Source: UBA12077 sp963665525
GTDB taxonomy: Bacteria; Bacteroidota; Bacteroidia; Bacteroidales; UBA12077
NCBI GenBank assembly: GCA_963665525.1
Contig: OY762280.1
Location: 682,001-746,000, forward strand
Reading direction: 5' to 3'
DNA: 64,000 nucleotides
Shown here: positions 28,584-38,901 of the stretch, one piece after another
Layout of the letters: each line of letters starts with the position of its first letter
How positions within the stretch are numbered: the first letter of the stretch is position 1
Notes under the pieces: generated by a model
What the model was told of the DNA's origin: nothing
The model's database searches: none
The model's input: only the letters and a program-made list of their open reading frames with translations
Made by a program: the position numbers and the translations under genes

Positions 28584-29633
28584 CTATTTAATAACTTTAA
28601 CTTTGGAACGATTTCGAAGAGTTTCGAATCCTTTGATTACTAATCGATCGCCTTTTTCTAATCCTGATATAATTTGCACTTCATTTGGATTTTCTAGTCC
28701 AAATGTTACAACTCTTTCTTGTGCTAAAGCTTTATCAACTACAAATACTGTATTACCTCGTTGTTTAGAAAGAATAACATCTTTAGGAATCACAATAGTA
28801 CTATCGGCCGATGCAACAATAATTTCACCTTTTGCAAACATTCCGGGACGCATTAAAAGATTTTTGTTGTTGATATTGATAATTGTTTTAAAAGATCTGG
28901 TATCAGCATCTATTGCAGGAGATATTTGTGTTATTTTACCTGTTAATGTATCATTTGGAATCGTGTAATTCGTAATCTTAACATTTTGTCCGGGTTTAAT
29001 ATATCCTAAATCTTTTTCGGCTAAGTTGATTTCCATATATAATTTACTATAATCCATTAATTTGAACATTAATGAATTTGCATCTATTTTGGTAGTAGGA
29101 GTATAATAAGGTAAATCAACAATTACTCCCGAAAATGGAGCTTTAATAAGCATTTTTTCTAGTCTTAGTAATGCATCTTTGTAGTTATAATCTGCATTGA
29201 TATAATTAATTTCTGCATTCTTAAGCTCACTTAAAGTTACACCGCCTTTTTCGTACAGCGACTGCTGTTTCTCGAAAGTTTGTTTTGTAATCTCAAGATT
29301 TAGCTTCAAAGAATTTATTTTCAGGTTATTTTCATACTCTTTATCTTGTAATTCGATGATTTTATCACCTTCTTTCACATAATCGCCCAATGCATATTTT
29401 TTACCGGTGTTTGGGTTGGTAAGTAGCATATATTTTCCTGCAATTTCAGAGCGTTTACTTATTTCTTTTACAGGGTTTACAGTTCCTGTTGTTTCAATAT
29501 ATTTCTCGATTGATTTCAATTTTAAATCGATGACCGATACAGGGATTGAAATATCTTTATTCAAATCTTTTTCCTCGTTATTACAAGATGTGAATATTGC
29601 AATAGCAATGATGAATGTGATTAATCTTTTCAT
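28584..29633 (-). CDS. Periplasmic adaptor (membrane fusion protein) lipoprotein
   Basis: A 349-residue RND adaptor. It has a lipoprotein signal with cysteine 17 (AIFTSC), a biotinyl-lipoyl half-motif near residue 50-70, a coiled-coil hairpin (about 95-165: KLNLEITKQTFEKQQSLYEK), the second lipoyl half with IKAPFSGVIVDL near 167, and a beta-barrel domain with FKTIININNKNLLMRPGMFA near 255. It connects the RND pumps to the TolC protein encoded 27 nt upstream. One adaptor serves two RND subunits here. Confidence 0.92.
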   Translation of the reverse strand: MKRLITFIIAIAIFTSCNNEEKDLNKDISIPVSVIDLKLKSIEKYIETTGTVNPVKEISKRSEIAGKYMLLTNPNTGKKYALGDYVKEGDKIIELQDKEYENNLKINSLKLNLEITKQTFEKQQSLYEKGGVTLSELKNAEINYINADYNYKDALLRLEKMLIKAPFSGVIVDLPYYTPTTKIDANSLMFKLMDYSKLYMEINLAEKDLGYIKPGQNVKITNYTIPNDTLTGKITQISPAIDADTRSFKTIININNKNLLMRPGMFAKGEIIVASADSTIVIPKDVILSKQRGNTVFVVDKALAQERVVTFGLENPNEVQIISGLEKGDRLVIKGFETLRNRSKVKVIK

Positions 29634-29660
29634 TGTATGATGTTTTTGTATGGTTGTATT

Positions 29661-31178
29661 TTAATTTTCTGAATTAATATTATTTTGAAACTCTTGAGGA
29701 ACAAATGAAGTGTTATTTTCAAAATCCCAGAGCGATTGTATTTTCATGTTTAGCAATTCAAGCTTATAATTGATTAAAGCATTTGCCAGATCCATTTTCT
29801 TTTGCGAGAGTTGATTTTGATATCTTTCTAAATCGATACTTGTTAAATCACCATTTCGATATCTTTCTAGATTTATATCATATGTTAATTGTGCATTCTT
29901 TTCATTTTGTTTGGCAATGGTAATTTGTGAATTTAAATTCTGAAGATTTCGATAAACCTTGCGAATATTGATGACGATATCATCTTCGAGGCTTTTTAAA
30001 TTTAACTCTTTAGATTCAACAGCAAGTTCAGCAGCTTTAATTCTGGCTTTTCTTTCTCCCCAGTCAAAAAGAGGAATTGAAAAAGTAACACCAACTTGAG
30101 GACTTCTAGTAGGTTTATCGTAAATATTTGCAAAATTTTCATCATTACCCATAATCCCAATTGAAAGATCCATATCTCCACGGAATTCGTTGGTGGCAGA
30201 TGTTTCAATTAAATCAAATTCAGCATTGTTTAAATCAATTTTTCTTTGCGAAAGTTCTAAGCGTTGTGATAATCCATTCTCAATTGCTTTTTCTAGATCA
30301 ACAATTACAGGTGTATAATCAATATCTGTTGATATGGCAATATCTTCATACAGAGATACTCCAATTAATTGTTTGAACTGATCTTTTGAGTTTTCTAAAT
30401 CAACTCTTGCATTGTCAAGGTTTGATTGACTGGTGGCATAATTTAATTCGCCTTGCAATAATTCTTCCTGGGCTGATAATCCTGCTTCAACTTTACTTCT
30501 GATAATTTCAAAACTTACTTTCTGATTTGCAAATTCTTCTTCGGCTATCTGTACCGACATTTGTTTTTGATATATAGCATAAAATGCTTGAGTAACTTGT
30601 TGTTCAATATTTAACATTTGAATAGAGTAGGAGAGTGTTGAATTTTCAAGAGCAAGCTCCTGTCTTTTTAAATTCATTCTGGTCTTATTATAGGTAAACA
30701 AAGGTTGGTTGTAGCTTAAGTATAGGTTATTATCAAATCCTTCATATGTATTTGTAATTTTGGTAGGATTAAGAGGATCAGTAAAGTTATCGAATGTTTC
30801 CGATGAGGTTGATCTGTATTGAAAATCGTTCCTTAAACTTAATGTTCCATCTACCCATTTAATTGGTTGTGTTATAAGAAGTCCTCCTTTAGAGGTAGTG
30901 TTTTCTGAGTTATACCACTGCGAATAATATTCTTCGTATGTTTCACTGTTGGAATATTCGATAGGAGTAACATTTAGCGAAAAATGCGATTTTAACATTG
31001 CTAACTGAGCATTCAAATATTCCCGGTTTTGTTCCATGGTCAAACGGGATTGTTTTATATCGGGACTATTCTCTAATGCAATATTCATAGCATCTTCTAA
31101 TGTGAGCACCTTTTGCCCTTTTGAAAGTAAAGCACAGATAATGAATGTTCCTGTAAGCAGTAATTTTATTCGTGACAT
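29661..31178 (-). CDS. TolC-family outer-membrane efflux protein
   Basis: A 505-residue protein with a signal peptide (ending LLSKGQ) and two OEP repeats of the TolC family. LTLEDAMNIALENSPDI near residue 25 is the usual first helix, and the second repeat contains VTFSIPLFDWGERKARIKAA near residue 365. It forms the outer-membrane channel for the pumps of this locus. It lies 10 nt downstream of the ABC-permease gene, tying the ABC and RND halves into one transcript. Confidence 0.92.
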   Translation of the reverse strand: MSRIKLLLTGTFIICALLSKGQKVLTLEDAMNIALENSPDIKQSRLTMEQNREYLNAQLAMLKSHFSLNVTPIEYSNSETYEEYYSQWYNSENTTSKGGLLITQPIKWVDGTLSLRNDFQYRSTSSETFDNFTDPLNPTKITNTYEGFDNNLYLSYNQPLFTYNKTRMNLKRQELALENSTLSYSIQMLNIEQQVTQAFYAIYQKQMSVQIAEEEFANQKVSFEIIRSKVEAGLSAQEELLQGELNYATSQSNLDNARVDLENSKDQFKQLIGVSLYEDIAISTDIDYTPVIVDLEKAIENGLSQRLELSQRKIDLNNAEFDLIETSATNEFRGDMDLSIGIMGNDENFANIYDKPTRSPQVGVTFSIPLFDWGERKARIKAAELAVESKELNLKSLEDDIVINIRKVYRNLQNLNSQITIAKQNEKNAQLTYDINLERYRNGDLTSIDLERYQNQLSQKKMDLANALINYKLELLNMKIQSLWDFENNTSFVPQEFQNNINSEN

Positions 31179-31188
31179 ATTATTTTAT

Positions 31189-34100
31189 TTAATCGTTTTT
31201 AACCCATTTAATAGCGTCGGCAAAGATCATTTTACCAACCGATTTATTTGTTAATTCAACCTTTGCATTCTCTGGTGAGATATAGAATGTTCCCATATAG
31301 TTCCAGCCTTCATCTAATTCTTCATCGGCGAGTGTAATTTCGTCCATTCCATCGTCGTGATAAATCTTGAAATTGTAATTTGGTTTCCTTTTAGATCGAT
31401 CCCACTCTATATTTATCTTTTCTATATTGCAATAAACATCGTAATATCCATCGTTTGGTAATTCTGCATTCCATTGAGCTATCCTGGTTCCTTCGCCAGT
31501 GCGAGTATACATTGCAGAACGAACATATTTGCCGTAAAATCCAGAACGAAGTACAGGTTTCCACTCCGATGGTGGATTCCAAAAATGTATTCCGGAATAC
31601 TTGTAGCGGTCGACTTTATTTTTATGAATGACTGATCGTAAATAACTTTCGTTTGATTCTTGAATGTATTCAAATCCTTCGTCTTCATTGTCGACAATTA
31701 TTTCGTTTTTACCAATCATTTCATTAAATAAAGGAATATCTCGTATTTCATCGAGCATGGTGACCTTTTTAAGCTCATCAAAACCTGAAAACTCATAAAT
31801 AAGATTGTTTGGAAGATTCTCTGAAATATTGGTAAAAATATTCATTCTGGTTGGTTCTGTAGGAAATACAACACCAACTTCTTTAGCTGATTTTGCCGAG
31901 ATAAATATCTTGGTAGCGAAGTCAGGTTGTTGAGGACCTTCAGCTGTAAAACTCCTTGAATTACTTTTATCATCTAAATCAATATTCATGGTAATGATGC
32001 CATCGATATCTTCAGGATTAGCTATCTTAAATCGGATTTGATATTTGGTATATTCACCATCTAAAACCTTATAAGTCTCTAAATCTTTAATTAAAAATCC
32101 TGCTAGTTCTTTTTTAGTAAACCATTGATCAATTTCAGTTGCAATAGAATCGCTGAATGTATTTTTAATTTCAGATTCGAGCTGGTTAAAATCAAAGCTT
32201 TTATGCTGATTGTTTTTGATAAGTTTATTTAGTAATCGGTTAAATTCTTTTTCTCCATAACGAGCTCTGAACAAAGAAAAAAGATAGTCTCCTTTAGCTA
32301 AAATAACATCGTTAATAGTAAGTGGATCACCATCTTCATCGTCTTCGTTTCCTTTTTCAACTCCTTTTCTTAATAAGTCGGCAAGACTTGCCTGTTTTAA
32401 TTCAAGATTAATTTTTTCACCTTTACTAATCCCCCTGAAAAACCAACGATACGACGAGACACTATTTACATTTCGTTCGCGTAAATAAACTTCTAATGCG
32501 AGATTTAAAATTGGCCAATCTTCAGATTGTAAGCTGGTAATTTGTGTATAATAATGAGGAATTAATGAGTAAGTATATTTATCGACAACTTCCCTGAATT
32601 GATACCATTCTGTTGGTGGAGCCATTAAATTCCCGCGAACAAATCGTTTGAAAATACGGCATTGTAATTCTTCAGGAGATACTTCTTCGTTATTTTCTTT
32701 CATTCTTTTTTCGAAGCGATTCCTACGGTTACGGAAATCAGTTTCTTCCATAATAACTCCTTTTTCGGGATAGAGAATCATTTCAGGTTGCACCGCATCA
32801 CTGGTAATTGACCATAAATGTTTATCGAGTGCAAAATGAATAGGAACTTCGGCAAAAGAAAATCGGTCGAAACCATAATTTAAATCCAGAAGAGTACCAT
32901 ACTCATCTCTTAATTCGCGAATTATTGCGGGCATGGTATCTTTAAATTCTGTAAAGTGTCGTAAATAGAATTCATTTCCTTTTGTAGTATATATCGAATA
33001 CTCAACAGAATCGACTTTAACAGAATATTTATTATAATCAGCAATTAACAGACTAATTTTAGGTAAGGCATAAGTATTCTTAAATTGATATGTTCCAATA
33101 TCTAAAGAATCGACTTCTCCTTGTGATACTGCAACCAAATCATTTGCTGTTTTAACTTTTAGGTTAAATAAGGTAAAATCGGGTTGATAAAATGCAGGTT
33201 TATTCGTTGCATATGTTACACCAGATTTAGGGTACCATAATGATTCGCTGGTTAAACAAACAAAATCTTTTTGAAGATAAGCAAAACGCTTTCTTGCTCT
33301 GAATATTTCCATCGGGAAATTATCCTCATAATCTTCCAGATTTTTATCGAGAAGATGTGTGTTTTCATTGATGCTTCCCTGGTATATAAATGTTATCGAT
33401 TTGCTGTCGCCAACATTTAAATGATTAGCAATTTTTACCAGGTGTAAATTTCTGGTAAAGTCAACTTTCTTATTTTCAATTTCAATTGAACTGATGAATA
33501 ATTCAGGATTCAAACTAAAAATTAAAGTGTCAATTGCTTGATTGTTTTTATTCGTAACATTCAGTTGTGTAGTTGATTTTATTTGATTCTCCAGGTGTTC
33601 AATGTCAATATTGCATTGATTGACATAAACTCTTAAAGCATTAGAATATTGGTTATTTAGAGCAATAAATTGTTCTTTTTGGCGGATGTTGTCTTTTTTC
33701 ATATCAATGAATCGATATCCTAAATAAAATCCTAAAAAGATTAAGATTAAAGCAATAGTAACAGGCAAAAATTTAAACGATTTTGACTGAGGTAATCGAT
33801 TAAGTTTTGATATGGTAAAAAAGATTAATCCAAGGCCTACAAGAAAGTATAAGCTTCGATGAAGTAAAATCTCGGTAAAATTTCCAAATCCTCCAATGGT
33901 AGAATGCATCATTGGGACTTTGTAGGCAATATAATCGAACAGGTGATAATATTTGTTTTGCAGGTAGAAAACCGTGAGTGCAATATACCCTAATAATAAG
34001 ATAAAAGTTATGGCCTGATTTTTAAGAACTGTCATAAGAAAAAATGATAGTCCCAGGATGAATACCAATGTAGGAATACTAATAAAAATAGGGTATAAGA

Positions 34101-34539
34101 AAAATTCTAATATTCCTTTAGCTGAGTCGTTGCTTAAGAAAGAAAAACCCATTCCCAGAATCAGAATGATAAAATTCAATATCATGAAAACAGAAATTAC
34201 TCCAATTGCTTTTCCAATGATGTATTGTCCATTTGTCATCGATCGGGCATAGATAACTTCTACCGTGTCATTTTTTCTATCCTGTTTTAAGAATTCAGAT
34301 GCTAAGAAAACAGCAACAATAGCTTGTCCAAGATTTAGTATCATCAGATTTGCATACGGAACGGCAGCTGGTAAAGCTCGGTATAACCATGGGGCACCGC
34401 TTGATTCAACAAAAACAGCAACATTAAAAATGCCAATCCCAATAATAAATAAGCCTGCAAAAATTCTGAAAAACCAACTTCTAAGAAGGGTTTTCATTTC
34501 AAATCGGGCAACTATTTTAATGGTTTGAATCGAACTCAT
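31189..34539 (-). CDS. ABC permease fused to degenerate M1-peptidase-like and golvesin-like domains
   Basis: A 1116-residue protein. Residues ~1-270 hold about seven membrane helices of an ABC-2 type permease (starts RFEMKTLLRSWFFRI). Residues ~280-850 resemble the M1-aminopeptidase-like region of 'ABC permease/M1 peptidase' fusions (PIHFALDKHLWSITSDAVQP). I find no HExxH zinc motif, so the peptidase part appears inactive. The last ~90 residues (GYYDVYCNIEKINIEWD ... ISPENAKVELTNKS ... IFADAIKWV) match the golvesin/xanthan-lyase C-terminal beta domain. The gene starts 1 nt after the stop of the ATPase gene. The external domains would face the periplasm and may capture peptides or couple to TolC; this is inference. 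Confidence 0.82.
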   Translation of the reverse strand: MSSIQTIKIVARFEMKTLLRSWFFRIFAGLFIIGIGIFNVAVFVESSGAPWLYRALPAAVPYANLMILNLGQAIVAVFLASEFLKQDRKNDTVEVIYARSMTNGQYIIGKAIGVISVFMILNFIILILGMGFSFLSNDSAKGILEFFLYPIFISIPTLVFILGLSFFLMTVLKNQAITFILLLGYIALTVFYLQNKYYHLFDYIAYKVPMMHSTIGGFGNFTEILLHRSLYFLVGLGLIFFTISKLNRLPQSKSFKFLPVTIALILIFLGFYLGYRFIDMKKDNIRQKEQFIALNNQYSNALRVYVNQCNIDIEHLENQIKSTTQLNVTNKNNQAIDTLIFSLNPELFISSIEIENKKVDFTRNLHLVKIANHLNVGDSKSITFIYQGSINENTHLLDKNLEDYEDNFPMEIFRARKRFAYLQKDFVCLTSESLWYPKSGVTYATNKPAFYQPDFTLFNLKVKTANDLVAVSQGEVDSLDIGTYQFKNTYALPKISLLIADYNKYSVKVDSVEYSIYTTKGNEFYLRHFTEFKDTMPAIIRELRDEYGTLLDLNYGFDRFSFAEVPIHFALDKHLWSITSDAVQPEMILYPEKGVIMEETDFRNRRNRFEKRMKENNEEVSPEELQCRIFKRFVRGNLMAPPTEWYQFREVVDKYTYSLIPHYYTQITSLQSEDWPILNLALEVYLRERNVNSVSSYRWFFRGISKGEKINLELKQASLADLLRKGVEKGNEDDEDGDPLTINDVILAKGDYLFSLFRARYGEKEFNRLLNKLIKNNQHKSFDFNQLESEIKNTFSDSIATEIDQWFTKKELAGFLIKDLETYKVLDGEYTKYQIRFKIANPEDIDGIITMNIDLDDKSNSRSFTAEGPQQPDFATKIFISAKSAKEVGVVFPTEPTRMNIFTNISENLPNNLIYEFSGFDELKKVTMLDEIRDIPLFNEMIGKNEIIVDNEDEGFEYIQESNESYLRSVIHKNKVDRYKYSGIHFWNPPSEWKPVLRSGFYGKYVRSAMYTRTGEGTRIAQWNAELPNDGYYDVYCNIEKINIEWDRSKRKPNYNFKIYHDDGMDEITLADEELDEGWNYMGTFYISPENAKVELTNKSVGKMIFADAIKWVKND

Positions 34540-34540
34540 T

Positions 34541-35431
34541 TTAAAAGTGGTTTTTGTCAGTTAAATATTCCATAAAATATACATAAGCATGTTCTAGATC
34601 GGGTTCAATTTCAATAGCATTTTTTGCTTCTAATTGGTCACCAACCAACTGAACTTCCCAGCCTTCTTCTGATGGTATAGTAGATATGATGGCGTATTTT
34701 TCTTTTAGCATTTCATATTCAAAACCTGAAGTATTAACCTGCCAAACGTGACCTCGAGTTTTATTAATAAGTTCTTCAGGCGATCCTTTAAATCCAACTG
34801 TTCCCTTGTTTAGCAATGCCAGATCCTGGCAAACACTTGAAATATCTCCAACAATATGTGTCGATAGAATTATAATAACGTCTTTCTGGCTTATCTCAGA
34901 GAGAATATTTCTAAATCGGATTCGCTCTTCGGGATCAAGGCCGGTGGTAGGTTCGTCAACAACAATAATTTTGGGATCACCAATTAAAGCCTGAGCTATT
35001 CCTAATCGTCGCTTCATTCCTCCAGAAAGCTTATTGGCACTACGCTCGCGAACATCGAATAAGCCCACTTTATCGAGCCATTCATCTACTTTTTCAAGCC
35101 GTTTGGTTTTGTTGTTAATGCCTGATAAACCAGCTGCATAATTTAAAAATTCCCATGTTTTAAGTTTTGTAAAGAATCTAAAATCCTGAGGGAGATAACC
35201 TAGCATTTTACGAATTTCTCCTCGATCGCTCATTAGATTAAATCCATTTACATTAACATTCCCATTGGTAGGTTTCATTAATGTAACAAGAATTCGCATC
35301 AAACTCGACTTGCCTGCTCCGTTCGGACCAAGAAGGCCAAACATTCCATTTTCGATTTCTAGATTTATTCCTGAAAGTGCACGTTTCCCGTTTTTGTAAA
35401 CCTTATCCAGATTTTCAATTTGTATTTTCAT
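34541..35431 (-). CDS. ABC transporter ATP-binding protein
   Basis: The open frame begins at a TTG at 35449; the ATG at 35431 fits the family start (MKIQIENLDKVYKNGKRALSG). The 296-residue ATPase has Walker A GPNGAGKSS, Q-loop GYLPQDF, signature LSGGMKRR, Walker B IIVVDEP and a typical D-loop. The segment DPEERIRFRNILSEI and the C-terminal LEHAYVYFMEY closely parallel the ATPase domain at the end of the RND fusion protein, so one probably arose from the other. First gene of the efflux locus and presumed partner of the permease that follows. I could not recognise a promoter. Confidence 0.92.
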   Translation of the reverse strand: MKIQIENLDKVYKNGKRALSGINLEIENGMFGLLGPNGAGKSSLMRILVTLMKPTNGNVNVNGFNLMSDRGEIRKMLGYLPQDFRFFTKLKTWEFLNYAAGLSGINNKTKRLEKVDEWLDKVGLFDVRERSANKLSGGMKRRLGIAQALIGDPKIIVVDEPTTGLDPEERIRFRNILSEISQKDVIIILSTHIVGDISSVCQDLALLNKGTVGFKGSPEELINKTRGHVWQVNTSGFEYEMLKEKYAIISTIPSEEGWEVQLVGDQLEAKNAIEIEPDLEHAYVYFMEYLTDKNHF

Positions 35432-35606
35432 TCTTTCCTGTCCATTCAATAATTTATTGTCTAATAAACTATTGTTTAGGTTAATATTTTGATGTTAGAC
35501 GACTAAGTTAGTAATCAGTTACAGATATTTCTTACATTTTTTTAATGTAAAAAATAATATTTAACTTAATTTAACTAAATCAGTGTCTTATAAAAAGGCA
35601 AGTTAC

Positions 35607-35637
35607 AAAGAATGATCCTTTTTGAGGATCATTCTTT
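35607..35637. terminator. Hairpin after the M2/M3-like peptidase gene
   Basis: A perfect 12-bp stem AAAGAATGATCC / GGATCATTCTTT with a 7-nt loop. It lies just past the stop of the minus-strand peptidase gene. The T-tract is weak on both strands, so it may be a stability hairpin more than a strong terminator. Confidence 0.6.
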
Positions 35638-35660
35638 AGAATAAATATGAGTGATGTGGT

Positions 35661-37169
35661 TTATTTTATTTGGTATGATTCAAGATAAGCATCAATATCG
35701 AGTGCTTTACCTGTTCCGTTTATAAGTCTATCATTCCAGTCGAAATACTCTCCGGCACTGTAAAAATGTTCGGCTAAATATTTTCCTACTTCCTTATTAA
35801 AAGCATAATCTTTTCCAAATTTTTCTTCCAGGGTTTGGTGTACTTGTCGAGCAACTACGTCGGCAAGTAAATAATTTTGTAAATACAGTGGATAGGTTAC
35901 ATAAATAATGTTGTTAAGATCTTGGGTTCTGATTTCTTCCGTTTCAATCATCATATATTTTCTGGCCAATTCTTTTTGTATTTCATTATAGGTTTTATCA
36001 GGATGTAAATATAATTCGGTTTCGCGCATAAAATTTAATAAGTGATAACGAATAAAAGCAGGAGCGTATTTATTTACTATTTTTTGTTTTTCGGCAATTT
36101 GTTCTTCTGTTAGGTTAGTATATTCTTTTAACCATTCAGGGTTTCGAGTAAAATAAGCTGATGTTTCAGCCATTCCTTCAGCAAACGAAGGATTTGCATT
36201 TCCTGGAACCCATTCGTAACCTTCTAAAATAGGAGTGTTTATGGTGTTGTATAAACCATGTAATCCATGCCCCATTTCGTGCATCCAAACACCAATATCC
36301 ATTCCTAAAGTCATTACAGCACGGAAATCGTTAGGGATGTTTATCATTAAACCTTGTCCGCCTATACCTTCCGGCAATTGTTGCTCCACTAGTTTCGCTG
36401 GTAAAGTATTATAATCAATTCCGATATTCGCAAGAGATGTTTTTACCAGCTCAATATTGTTTTCGTTTTTTAGATCAGTAGCATCAATATTTCGGTAGTA
36501 CATTCCAATAAATGTAAAGGCATTTCTTTGCCCAAATTTTTCAATGTTTTGTTCCGTTTTTATTTCTTCAACTAGAGTTTTGTATGCTTCTTGTGATGAT
36601 TGATCCATTTTTTCAATGAAATCCATAAACCAATCATAACCTAATCCATTTGTTTCAAAAATTAAGTGAACATAATTATCAAAGCCTAGTTCAACTGATT
36701 TTTTATTTCTAAGTTCAATCAATTGAAGCATTTTATCAGGAACTTGATCTGATGAACCTTCATTACCTTCTTTAACTTCTAACATTTTTTCTAGTTCGCC
36801 TCGAAGTCTCATGATTTCGACATCGTATTCCACTTTAGCTGCCAGTAAAACACTATGCCATTTGATAACTCTAGCTCTGAGGATAGTATCTTTTATCTCT
36901 GTGTTTTTAGGATACCATTCCTGAATTAAAGTATTTAGTGTGTCGTTAATCAATAAATTGTAGAATTTATCTTTAGGTGTTTCTAAATCATATTCTTCTT
37001 CAGCAGCATAAAAATTCCAGTAGGCATCGCCCAGTTCGAAAGCTGTTTGTTCGTATCTGTTTTCAATATCATCCAGAAACTTTTTTAAATTAGGTGAACT
37101 GGACAAACATGATGATGAAGTTAAAATAAGAAGTAGGAGAGTTAATAAGTGAGAAAGTTTATATTTCAT
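35661..37169 (-). CDS. M2/M3-like zinc metallopeptidase lipoprotein
   Basis: A 502-residue gluzincin with a lipoprotein signal (TSSSC, cysteine near 21). The zinc motif HEMGHGLHG lies near residue 298 and a third-ligand segment NANPSFAEGMAETSAYF near 325. HEMGH and the following glutamate region resemble angiotensin-converting-enzyme-like M2 dipeptidases as much as M3 oligopeptidases. Predicted to cleave peptides in the periplasm. It is 70 nt downstream of the S41 peptidase gene on the same strand and may share its transcript. Confidence 0.8.
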   Translation of the reverse strand: MKYKLSHLLTLLLLILTSSSCLSSSPNLKKFLDDIENRYEQTAFELGDAYWNFYAAEEEYDLETPKDKFYNLLINDTLNTLIQEWYPKNTEIKDTILRARVIKWHSVLLAAKVEYDVEIMRLRGELEKMLEVKEGNEGSSDQVPDKMLQLIELRNKKSVELGFDNYVHLIFETNGLGYDWFMDFIEKMDQSSQEAYKTLVEEIKTEQNIEKFGQRNAFTFIGMYYRNIDATDLKNENNIELVKTSLANIGIDYNTLPAKLVEQQLPEGIGGQGLMINIPNDFRAVMTLGMDIGVWMHEMGHGLHGLYNTINTPILEGYEWVPGNANPSFAEGMAETSAYFTRNPEWLKEYTNLTEEQIAEKQKIVNKYAPAFIRYHLLNFMRETELYLHPDKTYNEIQKELARKYMMIETEEIRTQDLNNIIYVTYPLYLQNYLLADVVARQVHQTLEEKFGKDYAFNKEVGKYLAEHFYSAGEYFDWNDRLINGTGKALDIDAYLESYQIK

Positions 37170-37239
37170 AATAAATACTTATTTAATGAATTGAATAATT
37201 TGTCTGTTATATGATTTAAAAAGAATTATTTGGTTTAAT

Positions 37240-38808
37240 TTATAATGTTCTTTTTATATCATTCAAAATCCATTCTAATTGATCATCGGTTTCAAGATTC
37301 GTATTATTTATATAGAAATCAGGCTTTATACCATATCCGTCGGGAGTAGTTTTGTAGGGCGAATTGACCGTTAATAAGCCAACTTTCATGTTTAGTTTTG
37401 AATTAGGAAGTTCAATGATAGCGCGTAATCCTGCAACAGTTCCATTGTATGCTCCTCCGGTTTCGTTGCCAACAAAAGAGGCTCGGTTTGCAGCATCTAA
37501 ATTTGTTGATAGTATGCAACTAGCCGAGAAACTTGTTGCATTGATTAAGACATATATTTTTCCTTTAAAATTATTGTCTTTGGGTTTAGTTTTTTTAGAA
37601 CTTTTAAAAGCAAAATATGGTACACCATCATATTTTCTTACTTTAGATAGCTGTATTCCTGCAAGAATTGGATAAAACAATACAGCGGCTGATTTAACAA
37701 CTATAGAACTGGAATGAAAATATGGATACAAGAAACTTGTTCTTCGGGTCATTTTTGATTTTTCGATAAAAACATATTCTTTATTTGTTAAATAAGAATA
37801 TAATTCGTGTATTTCTGCTAATGAGCCACCGAGATTATTTCTTAAATCAATAATTAAGTATTCAGATTTTGCAGAATCTATTTTAGCAAAAGATTCTTCG
37901 TAAAATTTCTTGTATTTACCTCCTTCAAATCCCCTGATTTTTATATAAGAAACCTCGGTAATGGAATCTATATCTATGAATTCAAGGCTTCTGTATTTTT
38001 CTTTTTTGTACTTGTCGTAAGCATATTTCTGTTCCCAGACTTTTCTTTGTTTTTTGCTTTTTCTGTCAAGTTTTTCTTTAGGTTCAGGTTTTGTTGATAT
38101 AGTATCTGTGCTATCTTTTTTAATGTCCGATTCCTTTCTCTTATGTGAAAATAAGTAATGAGAATAAATAGAGTCGTTTTTCAACAAGGTTATTTTAATG
38201 CTGTCTTTAAGTTCATGTGTATTTAAATATAATCTGCTAAAAGACGTCATCGTGTATCGTGGTACAAAAGTTTTATTGTAACCATCGCCGGTAACCAGGC
38301 TTTGAAATGATGAAACTAAATCTTCTGTTTTTTCATTATCCACACTAAGCACTTCTGATCCCTCAATAATTGTACTGTCTTTGCCATAATTCTTACTGAT
38401 AACTAACTTGTTATCTATATTATCGAAAGCGTATGGTTTAAAAGGATTTACAACACGTCCATTTTCTTTTATTTCTTTTTTGGTTTGTTTTATGTTGGGA
38501 GTATTGGCATAAGTATGTCCTTGCCTGATACTTGCGATTGCAGGAGCTAACTGCTTATAAAAATCAATACTCGACATAGGTTCTTGTATACTATTCTTAA
38601 CCTTGCTAAATTCTTGGTATAATGAATCTTCGCTTATATACCAATATAAATCCGGGTGCAGCTTTTTAATTTTCTTATAAGCAAAATCAACATCGCTTTG
38701 GAGCTCTTCAGGACTATGTAATTTGGAAATACTTTGATTATACTTTTCTACAGAAGTACAACTTGTAAATAATAATAGGAGAAGGTAGATGAACTTGTTT
38801 TTAGACAT
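37240..38808 (-). CDS. S41-family peptidase lipoprotein
   Basis: A 522-residue protein with a lipoprotein signal (LLLFTSC, cysteine near 17). The C-terminal S41 domain shows LIIDLRNNLGGS near residue 318, the nucleophile segment ATSFSASCILSTN near 427 and VGNETGGAYNGT near 445, followed by the usual GIKPDF near the end. Residues ~225-260 form an unusually lysine-rich insert. The family cleaves C-terminal peptides or unfolded proteins. It precedes the M2/M3-like gene. Confidence 0.85.
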   Translation of the reverse strand: MSKNKFIYLLLLLFTSCTSVEKYNQSISKLHSPEELQSDVDFAYKKIKKLHPDLYWYISEDSLYQEFSKVKNSIQEPMSSIDFYKQLAPAIASIRQGHTYANTPNIKQTKKEIKENGRVVNPFKPYAFDNIDNKLVISKNYGKDSTIIEGSEVLSVDNEKTEDLVSSFQSLVTGDGYNKTFVPRYTMTSFSRLYLNTHELKDSIKITLLKNDSIYSHYLFSHKRKESDIKKDSTDTISTKPEPKEKLDRKSKKQRKVWEQKYAYDKYKKEKYRSLEFIDIDSITEVSYIKIRGFEGGKYKKFYEESFAKIDSAKSEYLIIDLRNNLGGSLAEIHELYSYLTNKEYVFIEKSKMTRRTSFLYPYFHSSSIVVKSAAVLFYPILAGIQLSKVRKYDGVPYFAFKSSKKTKPKDNNFKGKIYVLINATSFSASCILSTNLDAANRASFVGNETGGAYNGTVAGLRAIIELPNSKLNMKVGLLTVNSPYKTTPDGYGIKPDFYINNTNLETDDQLEWILNDIKRTL

Positions 38809-38901
38809 AATATGTTTTTATATGATTTTAGAAAATGCTGTTAAAACTAAAAAAATACGATTTAGTAAAAAAGGATTGTTTACATATAATGGAGATATAT
38901 T

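Noticed and set aside
35432..35449. Start of the ABC ATPase at 35449
   Set aside because: The codon is TTG; an ATG six codons later matches the family start.
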